Shown one piece after another: positions 18,048 through 26,804 of a DNA stretch of 64,000 bases (positions within the stretch are counted from its first letter, which is position 1; each line of letters begins with the position of its first letter). Under the pieces are notes generated by a model. The model was not told the DNA's origin, searched no databases, and saw only the letters and a program-made list of their open reading frames with translations. Source of the DNA: an uncultured Bacteroidales bacterium (GTDB lineage Bacteria; Bacteroidota; Bacteroidia; Bacteroidales; UBA932). The DNA lies in contig UQMB01000005.1 in the NCBI GenBank assembly GCA_900541925.1, positions 1 through 64,000 of the forward strand, written 5' to 3'. The position numbers were made by a program, and so were the translations under genes.

Positions 18048-20099
18048 TCAGTTCTTGTATAATTCCACAATCCCGGGGTAGAGGGCCATGTTGCCGTTGG
18101 TGGCGCCGTCCTCGTCGAAGAGGTTGCCCCACGCAGGCGAGGTGGCTTCCCAGATGAATGTGCCGAGGCCGAGATTGTCCGGAAGCCCGGCCACTATTTC
18201 GTTGACCTCCCTTCGGTACTGTTGGTATTCGACCACCACTATAGGCTTGCGGTAGCGCAGCGCGAGATCGGTGAGGTTGGACCTGAGATCATCAAGACTT
18301 CCGTGGTACTTCGGATAATATGACTGGCCGATGATGTCGAACTTGACATCGCGGCTGATGATCTTGTCGAAGAACGCGACAGAGCCGGCATTGTCGCCGC
18401 CGCAGGCGATGTGCACCATGATTTTGATGTCCGGATCTGCGGCCCGCACGCCGGCACTGGCGCAACGGAGCAGGACGGCGAACGACATATACGAGTCGCC
18501 GATCTTGCCCTGCGGCCATACCATGCCGTGGTTGATTTCGTTTCCGATCTGGACCATGTCCGGACGGACCCCTTCAGCGATGAAGCGCTCAATGGTCTCC
18601 TTGGAATAGCTGTAGATGCGGCCTTCGAGGGCGGAGCCGTTGTACCCGGCCCACGATGCCGGCTTGAACTGTTTGCCCGGATCTGCCCAGGTGTCGCTGT
18701 AGTGGAAGTCGAGGAGGAACTTCATCCCGGCCATCTTGATGCGTCTCGCCATCTTGATGGTCTGCTCCAGGCCGCAGAATCCCTCCTTGGAGTAGCCTCC
18801 TTCGGCCGTAGGGTCCACGAACAGGCGCAGCCGGATGTAGTTGAACCCGTAGCCCGACATGATGTCCAGTACGTCGCGCTCCACGCCCTTGTCGCTGTAT
18901 CTTTTGCCTTTTGACTCCTCTTGGGGAACGAAAGAGATGTCCGCGCCTATCATCTTGTCGCCGAGGTCCACACTGCGCACATGCGGGGCGGGTACAACCG
19001 GGACTTCTCCCGCGGCATAGGCCGCGTCAAGTGAACGGTAGATGTCGAAGATGTCCTCGCTCATGCCTCCCGCCCTGCCGGGCCGTCTCCCGTCCTTGGC
19101 TGCATCTGAGGCTCCGTCCGGGCCGGGGTCGCCGAACAGGGTGCGGCTCGGGGCCCAGGCCATGGTGCCGTAGCCCATGCCTCCGGGAACGGATCGCACA
19201 ATATCGTTGATAATCTTGATGTTGTCCTTACCGGCTCCGTACTCGCATACGCATACGGGCACTTTGTAGTACGCGGCCAGGTCGTCGAGGTTGGCTTTGA
19301 GGTCATCGTATGTCTCGTGCCACTTCTCGTAGTATGACAGGCCGATGATGTCGAACTCCGCCTTGTATTTCCTCATCTGGTCGAGGAACTGGCGGCAGAG
19401 TTTGTTCTCCCCGCCCAGTGCGAGGTGGACCTGAAGTCTGGCGTCCGGGAGAACCTCGCGCACAGCCCTGGCACCGGCGGCGTACAGGCCCATCGCGACG
19501 GCCCAGTTGTATTCCGTGGCATTGTCGTTGATGTAGCCTTCCGGCCACACCAGGCCATGGTTGATCTCATTGCCTACCTGCACGATGGCTGGAGCGACGC
19601 CTTCGGCCTTCATCCGTGTCAGGACGTCCCGGGTGTATTCGTAGAGCTTGTTTTCCAGGGCCTTGCCGGTGAGTCCGGCCCAGGCCGACGGCTTGTGCTG
19701 CTTGTCCGGGTCGGCCCAGGTGTCGCTGTAGTGGAAATCCAGGGCGAAGTCCATGCCGGCCGCGATGATGCGCCTGGCGAAGGCGATGGTGCTCTCCGTG
19801 CCGCAGAATCCCTCCTTGGAGTAGCCGCCGTCGGCCTCGGGGTTGACGAACAGACGGAGACGTATCACATCGAATCCGTTGGCTGCCATTGTCTTGCATA
19901 TGTCGCTCGCGCGCCCGTCCGCGTCATAATACTTGCCTCCGCGGGCCTCGTAGGCCGGCACTTCGGAGATGTCTGCCCCGAGCATGAAGCCGGATTTGCT
20001 TTGCGGCCCGGAGGCCTCTGAGCCTGTCTTGCCGTGTGAGCAGGAGGAGAGGGATATAGCTGCGGCGAGCAGCATCATGGTCAGAGAATGTCTTGTCAT
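18048..20099 (-). CDS. Tandem GH53 endo-beta-1,4-galactanase lipoprotein
   Basis: A 683-residue lipoprotein (lipobox LSSC, C20) with two complete GH53 modules: about 37-365 and 380-683. GH53 enzymes cut beta-1,4-galactan of type I arabinogalactan. Both modules keep the catalytic pair: E178 (VQVGNEINHG) and E286 (CVCEYGAG) in the first, E521 (VQIGNEINHG) and E624 (VVVEYQQY) in the second. They also share GGYSKEGFCG and LDFHYSDTWADP. GH53 enzymes usually have one such module, so this is an internal duplication. The modules have diverged most around the nucleophile loop, suggesting different subsite preferences. Surface location is likely. It is the first gene of PUL1 and defines galactan as a main substrate. 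Confidence 0.93.
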   Translation of the reverse strand: MTRHSLTMMLLAAAISLSSCSHGKTGSEASGPQSKSGFMLGADISEVPAYEARGGKYYDADGRASDICKTMAANGFDVIRLRLFVNPEADGGYSKEGFCGTESTIAFARRIIAAGMDFALDFHYSDTWADPDKQHKPSAWAGLTGKALENKLYEYTRDVLTRMKAEGVAPAIVQVGNEINHGLVWPEGYINDNATEYNWAVAMGLYAAGARAVREVLPDARLQVHLALGGENKLCRQFLDQMRKYKAEFDIIGLSYYEKWHETYDDLKANLDDLAAYYKVPVCVCEYGAGKDNIKIINDIVRSVPGGMGYGTMAWAPSRTLFGDPGPDGASDAAKDGRRPGRAGGMSEDIFDIYRSLDAAYAAGEVPVVPAPHVRSVDLGDKMIGADISFVPQEESKGKRYSDKGVERDVLDIMSGYGFNYIRLRLFVDPTAEGGYSKEGFCGLEQTIKMARRIKMAGMKFLLDFHYSDTWADPGKQFKPASWAGYNGSALEGRIYSYSKETIERFIAEGVRPDMVQIGNEINHGMVWPQGKIGDSYMSFAVLLRCASAGVRAADPDIKIMVHIACGGDNAGSVAFFDKIISRDVKFDIIGQSYYPKYHGSLDDLRSNLTDLALRYRKPIVVVEYQQYRREVNEIVAGLPDNLGLGTFIWEATSPAWGNLFDEDGATNGNMALYPGIVELYKN

Positions 20100-20131
20100 C
20101 AGTTTGTGGTGTTATGCATGGTTCAACTCTG

Positions 20132-20139
20132 CAAATATA
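20132..20139 (-). promoter_or_regulatory. -7 promoter element of the GH53 gene
   Basis: The minus strand reads TATATTTG, a full match to the Bacteroidetes -7 consensus TAnnTTTG, 33 bp upstream of the GH53 start. No TTG box is visible at the usual distance, which fits a promoter needing an activator such as the HTCS. Confidence 0.5.
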
Positions 20140-20177
20140 GTTTTTTAGAGTTTAGTAATCGTAAAAAATAAGTTGCA

Positions 20178-20724
20178 TCACCTTTTATGTGCCTGTTGCC
20201 GAGTATATTTCCCGTTGTACTTAAACACTTTAACCATATCCTTGTCGCCACCAATTAGCTGGCTGCATCGGTTCAGCACTCCGGTGTCTGAGAAACCGCA
20301 TTTCTCCAGGACTCTTCCCGATGCAGGGTTTCCGGTGAAATGATCTGCCCAGATGTTTTCGAAAAGCTTCACTTGGATGCAGTAGTCAAGCATCAGTTTC
20401 AAGGCTTCGGTGCAGATTCCTTTGTTCCAATAAGGCTTTCCTACCCAGTAGCCCCACCTCGCAGTCGTTTTCTCCGATAGGAATGTTGCTGGTTTCGTGA
20501 GTGTAGTAGCCGATGCAGCCTATAGTCTCGCCTGTCTCTTTCAACACAATCGCCCATGTCGTGTCATTGTGGAAGACTGTCCGGATAATCTCCCGACTTT
20601 CCTCTACTGACTTATGTGCCGGCCATCCTGCACGAGGTCCCACGTCAGGGTCTGAGGCGTACTTGAAGAGCGCCTCTGCATCTGATTCCTCCCAATGGCG
20701 GAGTAAAATTCTTTCTGTTTCCAT
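20178..20724 (-). pseudogene. GNAT acetyltransferase (RimJ/RimL type), frameshifted
   Basis: The N-terminal part (start at 20724, METERILLRHWEESD) matches GNAT N-acetyltransferases that modify ribosomal proteins or small amines. After ENDCEVG the frame is lost in a C4 run at 20452-20455. Shifting by one base restores YWVGKPYWNKGICTEALKLML, the acetyl-CoA binding region, and the protein then continues to a normal end (NPASGRVLEKCGF and so on). Total length would be about 181 residues, normal for the family. This is either a real single-base indel in a short homopolymer or an assembly error. It shares no operon with its neighbours. Confidence 0.8.
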
Positions 20725-20923
20725 CAGATTATATCAATGTTTTGCAGTCTATTACTATGTGCGCTTACCCCAGCCAGTCGGTAAAGATAAGTATACATTC
20801 AGTCTATCCTCTCTGATGATTTTCGGCTGAGCCTTGCTGACCTTCCCTATTTAGGTTGACACTTTTAGAGCGGATTAACTAATATGGTTTGCACTATCAC
20901 TGACTGGTTTTACAGGCTAAAGA

Positions 20924-21340
20924 TCAATCATCGCCAAGCATCTCCACCATTTCTGCAGGAGTAACAATAAAAGACCTGACCGGAAAATGTTTGATATTGC
21001 CGGTAACAAGATATGCGTTTTCTTTGGAAATAGCTATTTCATAGAACACAATGTCTTTCGGGTCCGGAAAGTCTATGCCTATTGCGGGTACCCCATCTAA
21101 ATTTAAACCATCAACAATAATTGCCTTAAGGACGGTTTCTATGAGGGCTGGCGCAAGATGAAATTTTGGTCGTGAAAGAACACATCTATATTCCGCCAGA
21201 ATCTCATCATTATACAATGGGACAATACGCTCCTGTACGATGGCACGAAAGACTTTGCCAGGATTGGAGTCAAGGTTTTTGGAAATTAGCGCCGATACTA
21301 TAACATTCGTATCAATGACAGCAAAAAACTCATCTTTCAT
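20924..21340 (-). CDS. PIN-domain toxin of a type II toxin-antitoxin pair
   Basis: A 138-residue PIN-domain protein, a presumed RNase toxin. The start at 21340 (MKDEFFAVIDTNV) is preferred because it overlaps the antitoxin stop by 11 bp, a sign of translational coupling. Acidic residues expected for metal binding are visible in VIDTNVIVSAL, in DEILAEYR and in PDPKDIVFYE; the fourth position reads TGNIKHF with Asn, as in other members of this putative-toxin PIN group. It is probably held inactive by the upstream ribbon-helix-helix protein. Target RNA unknown. Confidence 0.85.
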   Translation of the reverse strand: MKDEFFAVIDTNVIVSALISKNLDSNPGKVFRAIVQERIVPLYNDEILAEYRCVLSRPKFHLAPALIETVLKAIIVDGLNLDGVPAIGIDFPDPKDIVFYEIAISKENAYLVTGNIKHFPVRSFIVTPAEMVEMLGDD

Positions 21341-21623
21341 TTCTGGCGTCTCTAATCTCGGCATTAATTTCTTCTAATGAGAGTCCTTGGGCCCCGGCGG
21401 CGGCAACCTGATTTCTCATTTCAAGAAATGCATTCCATGCATCCTTATTGATTTGCTCCTTGCTGGACGCTTTAATTTCAAAAGGGATGCGCCTTTCACG
21501 GACCACCGTTTTCATGAATACGGTGATAGCCGCCGTACTCGTGAAGCCGAAATCATCGCATACCATATCAAAATTTTTCTTGAGATTATCATCTACTCTC
21601 ATTGACAATGTTGACTGTGCCAT
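21330..21623 (-). CDS. RelB/DinJ-type ribbon-helix-helix antitoxin
   Basis: A 97-residue protein that starts MAQSTLSMRVDDNLKKNF and continues with a RelB/DinJ-like ribbon-helix-helix region (residues 1-50, with GFTSTAAITVFMKTVV). The N-terminal part should bind DNA and repress the operon; the C-terminal part should wrap the PIN toxin. The start at 21623 is used because the longer frame would run through the promoter and adds a hydrophobic stretch unlike the family. RelB-like antitoxins more often pair with RelE/YafQ toxins, so pairing with a PIN toxin is a mixed arrangement, although known in Bacteroidetes. Confidence 0.85.
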   Translation of the reverse strand: MAQSTLSMRVDDNLKKNFDMVCDDFGFTSTAAITVFMKTVVRERRIPFEIKASSKEQINKDAWNAFLEMRNQVAAAGAQGLSLEEINAEIRDARNER

Positions 21624-21649
21624 ATTATATACTTTTAATATTATCAACA

Positions 21650-21680
21650 CAAATATAATATATTGTATTGGCAATAACAA
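21650..21680 (-). promoter_or_regulatory. Toxin-antitoxin promoter (TTG-N20-TATATTTG)
   Basis: On the minus strand TTG (21680-21678), a 20-bp spacer and TATATTTG (21657-21650) match the Bacteroidetes vegetative promoter in sequence and spacing. The antitoxin start lies 27 bp downstream. Confidence 0.7.
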
Positions 21681-21684
21681 TACA
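21664..21684. promoter_or_regulatory. Candidate antitoxin operator palindrome
   Basis: TGTATTG (21664-21670), a 7-bp spacer and CAATACA (21678-21684) form a perfect inverted repeat that covers the -33 box and part of the spacer of the toxin-antitoxin promoter. Its position and symmetry fit an operator for autorepression by the ribbon-helix-helix antitoxin. Confidence 0.6.
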
Positions 21685-21973
21685 TTTACCACACAAAAAT
21701 CAAATAAGAGGGACCGCTCAACAATTCCGACCTGTCCTAAGTCTCACGCATTCCCCAAGCACAAACATGTTCTGATAGTTGATGACCAAATGACTTTCGT
21801 ATCATACAATGTGGCTGTGGCTTTGCTTATTATGATGCAGTTCATAAACAACTGTGAAAATACACAGAAAAACTTTCATAACAAAGCCGTCCGCCGAATA
21901 CCCGGCCGCCGCAAAACGCCGGTACAATTATTGGAATTATTCCCCGACGATTACCAAACACCGGAATGAATGT

Positions 21974-21981
21974 TATATTTG
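21974..21981 (+). promoter_or_regulatory. -7 element just before the S41 protease start
   Basis: TATATTTG matches the -7 consensus and ends only 5 bp before the ATG at 21987, which would give an almost leaderless mRNA if used. No clear -33 TTG at 19-21 bp. Confidence 0.35.
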
Positions 21982-21986
21982 CATAT

Positions 21987-23603
21987 ATGAAACGCATCAC
22001 GATACTCGCATCTCTGCTCTGCCTCTGCATCGGGGCGGGCGCACAATCAGACAACTTCACTCTCGGCAAGTGGACCGAGATACACACGGCCATGCTCAAG
22101 GAGCTTTCCAAGTCCTATGTGGATTCGCTCCCGGTGGACAAGATTGAGCGCCGGGGTGTCGACGCGATGCTTTCCGGGCTCGACCCGTACACGGTCTACA
22201 TCCCCGAGGAGGAGAACGAAGACCTCCAGATGCTCATCCACAAGACCTATGGCGGCGTGGGCGCGGTGATCTACAAGCCGGAGACCTCGGGCAATGTCAT
22301 CATCAACGAGCCGTACGCGGGCAGCCCGGCATCCAAGAGCGGGCTCGTGTGCGGGGACGAGATAATGGAGATAGACGGGCAGACCGTGGTAGGGCTCACA
22401 TCCCAGCAGTGCAGCGAGAAGATGCGCGGCGATCCCGGGACGACGGTCAACTTCAAGGTCAAGAAAGTCCGCGGCGGCGAGATCACCGAGGTGGCGGTGC
22501 TGCGCGAGAAGATACGCATCCCGGACATCGAGTTCGCGGGGATGATAGGTGACGGCGTCGGGTACATCTCCCAGACCGGATTCACCGACGGGGTGGGGAA
22601 GGAGATGCGCGAGGCTGTCGTGTCCCTCAAGAAACAGGGCATGCAGACCCTGGTCCTTGATCTTCGGGGCAACGGCGGCGGCCTGATGAACGAGGCGGCG
22701 GAGATCGTGTCCATCTTCGTGCCTAAGGGATCCCTGGTCGTTTCGGCCAAGGGCCGCGAATCGGATTCCAATTACCAGCTGCGCACAAGGCGTGAGCCGG
22801 TGGACACGAAGATGCCGCTTATCGTGCTCGTGGATTCAGGCTCGGCATCGTCATCGGAAATCGTGGCCGGGGCGCTCCAGGACATGGACAGGGCGACGAT
22901 AATGGGACAGCGCACCTTCGGCAAGGGCCTGGTACAGAGCATCAAGTCCCTCCCTTACGGGGGCGAGCTCAAAGTCACCACGGCCAAATACTACACGCCT
23001 TCGGGCCGTTGCGTGCAGGCGCTGGATTACAGCCACCGCAACGAGGACGGCAGCGTCAGCCAGATTCCTGACTCTCTGACCCGGGAGTTCAAGACGGCAC
23101 ACGGGCGCACGGTGCGTGACGGCGGCGGCATCACCCCGGACGTGAAGCTCGCGGATAAGACCTACAGCCGCCTGACTTATGCGCTGGTGGCATACGGGAT
23201 AATGGAATACTACGCCCTGGAGTATGTCCGCGCGCATGAGAGCATCGCTCCGGTTGATGAGTTCCGCCTGAGCGACGCGGACTACGAAGACTTCGTGAAG
23301 TTCGCCAGCGGCCGGGAGTTCGACTACCGCTCGTCCGCCAAGACATATTTTGACCATGTCAAGGAAGAACTTGAGAAAGACGGACTTAAAGAATCCCTGT
23401 CCGCCCAGCTCGAAGCTCTCGACAAGGCTATCGACATGGAGAAGGAGGAGTTCCTGAGGCTCAAGAAAGATGAGATAATCCCGTTCATCGAGGAGGAGAT
23501 AGTCGTGAGGTACTACTTCCAGGAGGCCGGCGTCAAGGTGCGTATCCGCTACGATGACGCCCTCAAGCAGGCTCTGGCGAGTCCGAGGATACAGCAGTAT
23601 TGA
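21987..23603 (+). CDS. S41 family C-terminal processing peptidase
   Basis: A 538-residue periplasmic or membrane-attached serine protease that trims C-termini of envelope proteins. The start at 21987 gives a signal peptide (MKRITILASLLCLCIGAGA|Q). Then come an N-terminal helical region, a PDZ domain (about 75-165, AGSPASKSGLVCGDEI) and the S41 core, with the catalytic pair S288 in GSASSSEI and K313 in RTFGKGLVQ, exactly 25 residues apart as in Prc/CtpA. The C-terminal 150 residues are charged and helical. Its stop codon overlaps the recO start (TGATG), so the two genes are co-transcribed. Confidence 0.92.
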   Translation: MKRITILASLLCLCIGAGAQSDNFTLGKWTEIHTAMLKELSKSYVDSLPVDKIERRGVDAMLSGLDPYTVYIPEEENEDLQMLIHKTYGGVGAVIYKPETSGNVIINEPYAGSPASKSGLVCGDEIMEIDGQTVVGLTSQQCSEKMRGDPGTTVNFKVKKVRGGEITEVAVLREKIRIPDIEFAGMIGDGVGYISQTGFTDGVGKEMREAVVSLKKQGMQTLVLDLRGNGGGLMNEAAEIVSIFVPKGSLVVSAKGRESDSNYQLRTRREPVDTKMPLIVLVDSGSASSSEIVAGALQDMDRATIMGQRTFGKGLVQSIKSLPYGGELKVTTAKYYTPSGRCVQALDYSHRNEDGSVSQIPDSLTREFKTAHGRTVRDGGGITPDVKLADKTYSRLTYALVAYGIMEYYALEYVRAHESIAPVDEFRLSDADYEDFVKFASGREFDYRSSAKTYFDHVKEELEKDGLKESLSAQLEALDKAIDMEKEEFLRLKKDEIIPFIEEEIVVRYYFQEAGVKVRIRYDDALKQALASPRIQQY

Positions 23604-24253
23604 TGACATTCAGCACGGAACTCATTGTGCTCAGCTCGACCAAGCTCGGAGAGAAGAGCCTGGTGGTGCATTGCCTGACTCCCGCTCTGGGGCGTCGGAG
23701 TTTCATCACGACGGTCCCGTCCGGCGGGGGGATGGCCCTTTTCTTGCCGCTCAACATACTGGAAGGGGAGGTCAGCGAGAACCCCAAGTCCGACCTTTGG
23801 CGGGTCCGTCGTCTGACGGCGGCCAGTCCGCTCAATGGCATCCGCTCCAGCATAAGCAAGAACTCCATCACGCTTTTCATGAGCGAAGTCCTCTATCGCA
23901 CGGTGCGGGACGGTGTCCTGGAAGACGGCCTGTTCGACTGGTGCCGGCGTTCCATCCTGACACTTGACGCTCTGGAGAGTGATTTCAGCAACTATCACCT
24001 GCGTTTCCTTCTGGAGTTCGCCGTGGCGCTCGGGTTCTCCCCGTCGCTCACGGATCTGGCGCCTTTTGCCGGAGAACACCTCGCCGAGATCCGCACCCTG
24101 CTGGAGAGCGATTTCGCCGGCTCCATGCTGCTGCCGCTCAACGGGGTGGCGCGCAATGAGATAGCCGAGAGCCTTCTGCAATACATAGGCTTCCACTCCG
24201 ACTGCCGCCTCAACATCCGTTCCCTCGCCGTCCTGCGCGAACTCTGGCGGTGA
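23603..24253 (+). CDS. recO: DNA repair protein RecO
   Basis: A 216-residue protein that should load RecA on gapped DNA together with RecR. The ATG at 23603 overlaps the protease stop codon by one base and is chosen over a TTG one codon earlier. An N-terminal OB-fold (about 1-75) leads to a helical C-terminal domain with the family pattern DGLFDWCRRSILTLDAL and FHLRFLLEFAVALGF-type helices (here NYHLRFLLE). There is no zinc-binding Cys cluster, as is usual in Bacteroidetes. GC-rich repeats start right after it. Confidence 0.88.
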   Translation: MTFSTELIVLSSTKLGEKSLVVHCLTPALGRRSFITTVPSGGGMALFLPLNILEGEVSENPKSDLWRVRRLTAASPLNGIRSSISKNSITLFMSEVLYRTVRDGVLEDGLFDWCRRSILTLDALESDFSNYHLRFLLEFAVALGFSPSLTDLAPFAGEHLAEIRTLLESDFAGSMLLPLNGVARNEIAESLLQYIGFHSDCRLNIRSLAVLRELWR

Positions 24254-24843
24254 GAACCGTCCCCTCGCCGCCCGGGTCCCCCGGCCCCGCGTCAGGCCCA
24301 GCTCGGCACGCCCCGGCCGATTCTGTCGGTTCCGTTCTGGCTCAGCCTGTCTTGCTCTTGTTTTCTTGGCCCCTGGATCTCCGGTGTCGCGTCCCGGTCT
24401 GTGACTTGCTTTCCGGTTTCTGTTTCTTGGGCCCCCGGTCCCCTATCCTCTTGCTCCCCAGCTTCGGCGTCCCGGCTTCGGTGTCTCTCGGCTCCGGCTG
24501 CTGAAACTCTAGCTCGGGTCCTGGCCACTCAGCCGTGCGCACCAGACCTGGCTTTCCAGCTTCGTGCCGCCCAGCTTCGGTGTCCCAGTTTTGGCGTCCG
24601 GGTTCGGCCCCGTGCGCACCAGACCCCTTTCTGCGCACGCGGGCTTCAGAAAATCATCGCGGTGAGTGAAAACGCCCCTGGTGCGCACGGCATTGTTCCA
24701 CGGCATTGTTCCACGCGTGCGGCGGGTATGAACACCGCCCCCTCCCGCCAGCTGCGCGGAATTCATTGCCCCGCAAGAAGCAACAAAGAGTATTGAGATG
24801 GACAGCGGGAAAACTCTGGCCGGCATTGGGCATTCCCTTTTCA
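24254..24843. repeat. GC-rich intergenic repeat region A
   Basis: This 590-bp gap has no gene. It begins with a pyrimidine-rich stretch (24254-24450), then degenerate tandem units of about 13-16 bp resembling CCAGCTTCGGTGTCC (about 24457-24600), and ends with the 130-bp core described separately. Sub-blocks such as the one at 24584-24625 recur in a different order in region B (50487-50993). Frames open on both strands read as low-complexity sequence and are not believed to be genes. Confidence 0.8.
24610..24739. repeat. Core dispersed repeat, copy A
   Basis: This 130-bp block matches 50652-50794 with two substitutions plus one extra 13-bp unit in the other copy. It contains the perfect 11-bp inverted repeat GTGCGCACCAG (24612-24622) and CTGGTGCGCAC (24678-24688) separated by 55 bp. 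Two direct copies of CGGCATTGTTCCA follow, and then a GGCGG...CCGCC mini-hairpin at its end. The form, palindromic and intergenic, suggests a REP/MITE-like element. Confidence 0.85.
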
Positions 24844-25260
24844 TCATATCTGCGCAATTTTGACAAGTTCAATATCGAACTCAAGTGTTGACCATGCCGG
24901 TATCATGTCCATCTTGGCGGAACCGTAGGCATATTTGGCCGGAATCCACACCCTGAATTTGTCCCCCTCATGCATCCTGACCAGGGCAATCTGCCACCCC
25001 ATTATCAGATCTCGCACCCGGAACAGTGCCGGCAGCGCCTGCCCGTCGGTGGAATCGAATACGGTTCCGTCCATCAAGCGTCCGGTGTAGTTGACATAGA
25101 CGACACTCCCCGGTGCAGGGTGGACCTTGCCGCGACCCTGTTCCAATTTCCGTATGACCACGCCATTGTCCAGTGCCAGCACGCCGTCTTCGGCGGCCTT
25201 GCCTGCCAGGAAAGCCTCGTTGTCGGCCTTGTATTGATTGAATTTCTTCGACTTTTTCAT
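24844..25260 (-). CDS. FKBP-type peptidyl-prolyl cis-trans isomerase
   Basis: A 138-residue protein without a signal peptide, so probably cytoplasmic. The start at 25260 (MKKSKKFNQYK) or 25269 (MTAMKKSK) is likely; much longer frames run into non-coding sequence. After about 30 residues the FKBP fold follows with VHPAPGSVVYVNYTGRLMDG, TVFDST, ALVRMHEGDKFRVWIP and the C-terminal STLEFDIELVKI. It assists protein folding by proline isomerisation. It is a single gene between repeat region A and a 620-bp gap. Confidence 0.88.
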   Translation of the reverse strand: MKKSKKFNQYKADNEAFLAGKAAEDGVLALDNGVVIRKLEQGRGKVHPAPGSVVYVNYTGRLMDGTVFDSTDGQALPALFRVRDLIMGWQIALVRMHEGDKFRVWIPAKYAYGSAKMDMIPAWSTLEFDIELVKIAQI

Positions 25261-25269
25261 TGCCGTCAT

Positions 25270-25890
25270 TTCTTGAAATGATTCCCGCCCCGGTTCGCGT
25301 GCATGATGCTGCCATTGCCTGTCATATTGAGGCCCGGGCCCAAAGTTTTGCGCTGCGAAGATAAGAAGTTGTTTTATTTTTTTTCGGGTTTTCCGGCCAG
25401 ATAGTTCTGCTGTCTTTCTCAAAAGCCAGAAGAAGAAGCAAACCTCAGGGAGATATGCCGGCACAAAGGCCTCCGGCTCTCCGAAGTGGCCGATCGAATC
25501 GGCTCCGGCCAGTCCAACTTGGGAACCAGTGTTAAGGGGAGCCAGAAAACCGCCACAAAAACGGGCGTTCTGGAAACTCTGGAATTTTTCTCCTTGGTCT
25601 ATGACCATAACGCCGGCCGATTCACACACACTCTCTCTGCTATGCCAAAGGCGAGATCGCCACAATGGTCTACGACAAACTTGAATACTGCGACAGGCGT
25701 GAGGACGACACCGAAGATACCGTCCAGTGGAACCTACCACAAGTCACCCGGGACGGCATCCCCGACTGTGTTCCTTGCCACCTTCCGCGGCAGGGCTCTC
25801 TTTACCCTTATCTCTATAATTATTTCGAAATCACTTTGGGGGATTTTAACACCTGCTGCGTTTATATAGTGAACAGACATTTGAAACCAC
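25270..25890. other. Gap without a recognisable gene
   Basis: A 620-bp stretch before the FecR gene. From about 25645 to 25890 one plus-strand frame stays open and reads like protein (CYAKGEIATMVYDKLEYC and on), but it has no start, no recognised domain and runs into the FecR start. It could be the remnant of a decayed gene. The last 100 bp must hold the PUL2 promoter, but no consensus -7 box was found. Confidence 0.4.
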
Positions 25891-26793
25891 ATGGATTCCG
25901 AAGATCTTTTTATCAAATATAACATCCCCGCACTTTCTTCTGCATTGAAGCAGGAGGGAGACGAACAGGCCGGGCGCGAGGCTCTGGCCTCCTTCAAGGG
26001 TCGGCTGCGCCGCAGGCGGGCGATGGCAGTTGCTGCCAAGTCGATGATGTGCGTTGTCGTGGCTGCTCTTGTCGCGGGTTCCTGGTTCCTGTCGAAGAGC
26101 GTGACAGAGGATTCTCTCCGCCATGACAATTACACCTGGATAGAAGCCCCGCTGGGCCAGCGGGTGTCCATCACTCTCGCCGACGGCACCCTGGTGGCAC
26201 TGAATCCCTCCTCCAAGCTCAAGATTCCCAATGTTTTCGGCACCCACAACAGGGTTGTGGAGCTGCAGGGAGAAGGGTATTTCAGCGTTGCGAAAGAGGA
26301 AAAAAGGCCTTTTGTGGTAGAAACTAAGGATTACAACCTGCAGGTTCTCGGCACCGAGTTCAACGTGTACGCATATCCGGACAGCGACATCTTCGAGGCG
26401 GACCTCATCTGCGGGAGACTCTATGTCTATGACCGTGCAAATATCGATGCGGGCATCACACTTGAGAAGGCCGAGAAAGCCGTCCGCGAGGGGGGAGAAC
26501 TCGTAAAAAAGGTTTCTGACTTCGCCCAGAAGGACGTGATGCTCAAGGGAACATACGATTTCTCTGGGATTTCCTTCGGTAATCTCCTCCAGCGCATGGA
26601 GCGCTGGTACGGGGTCCGCATAAACGTCTCTGACCCCGCCATTCTCGAGCAGGAGTACATAGGAAAATTCCGCCAGAGCGACAATGTCAACGACATCCTG
26701 AACGCCATCAAGTCGGTGGGCCGGTTCGACTACAGGTGGGACACAGACAAAGAATTGACCATACTGCCTATCATATCTAAACCAAATTATTAA
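25891..26793 (+). CDS. FecR-family anti-sigma factor (PUL2)
   Basis: A 300-residue inner-membrane anti-sigma factor. Residues 1-45 are cytoplasmic and basic, one membrane helix lies at about 46-66 (AKSMMCVVVAALVAGSWFL), then the periplasmic FecR domain (about 78-190, with DGTLVALNPSSKLKIP and VVETKDYNLQVLGTEFNVYAY) and the C-terminal DUF4974 domain (about 220-300). It should hold an ECF sigma factor inactive until the STN domain of the following SusC contacts it. In most such loci the sigma gene lies just upstream; here it does not. Only 11 bp separate it from susC, so they form one operon. Confidence 0.9.
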   Translation: MDSEDLFIKYNIPALSSALKQEGDEQAGREALASFKGRLRRRRAMAVAAKSMMCVVVAALVAGSWFLSKSVTEDSLRHDNYTWIEAPLGQRVSITLADGTLVALNPSSKLKIPNVFGTHNRVVELQGEGYFSVAKEEKRPFVVETKDYNLQVLGTEFNVYAYPDSDIFEADLICGRLYVYDRANIDAGITLEKAEKAVREGGELVKKVSDFAQKDVMLKGTYDFSGISFGNLLQRMERWYGVRINVSDPAILEQEYIGKFRQSDNVNDILNAIKSVGRFDYRWDTDKELTILPIISKPNY

Positions 26794-26804
26794 CACTAAG
26801 CAAA

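Noticed and set aside
20725..20923. Possible short peptide in the gap between the GNAT and PIN genes
   Set aside because: A minus-strand stretch reads KVSKAQPKIIREDRLNVYL but has no start codon and no recognised family.
24256..24884. Low-complexity frames with DTEAG-like or PRAHQTPFCARG-like repeats in the intergenic repeats
   Set aside because: They appear in several frames on both strands of a repeated element and have no start signals; they mirror the nucleotide repeat.
25801..25890. Search for a PUL2 promoter upstream of FecR
   Set aside because: A TTTG and an AT-rich TATATAG are present, but not with consensus sequence or spacing; not called.
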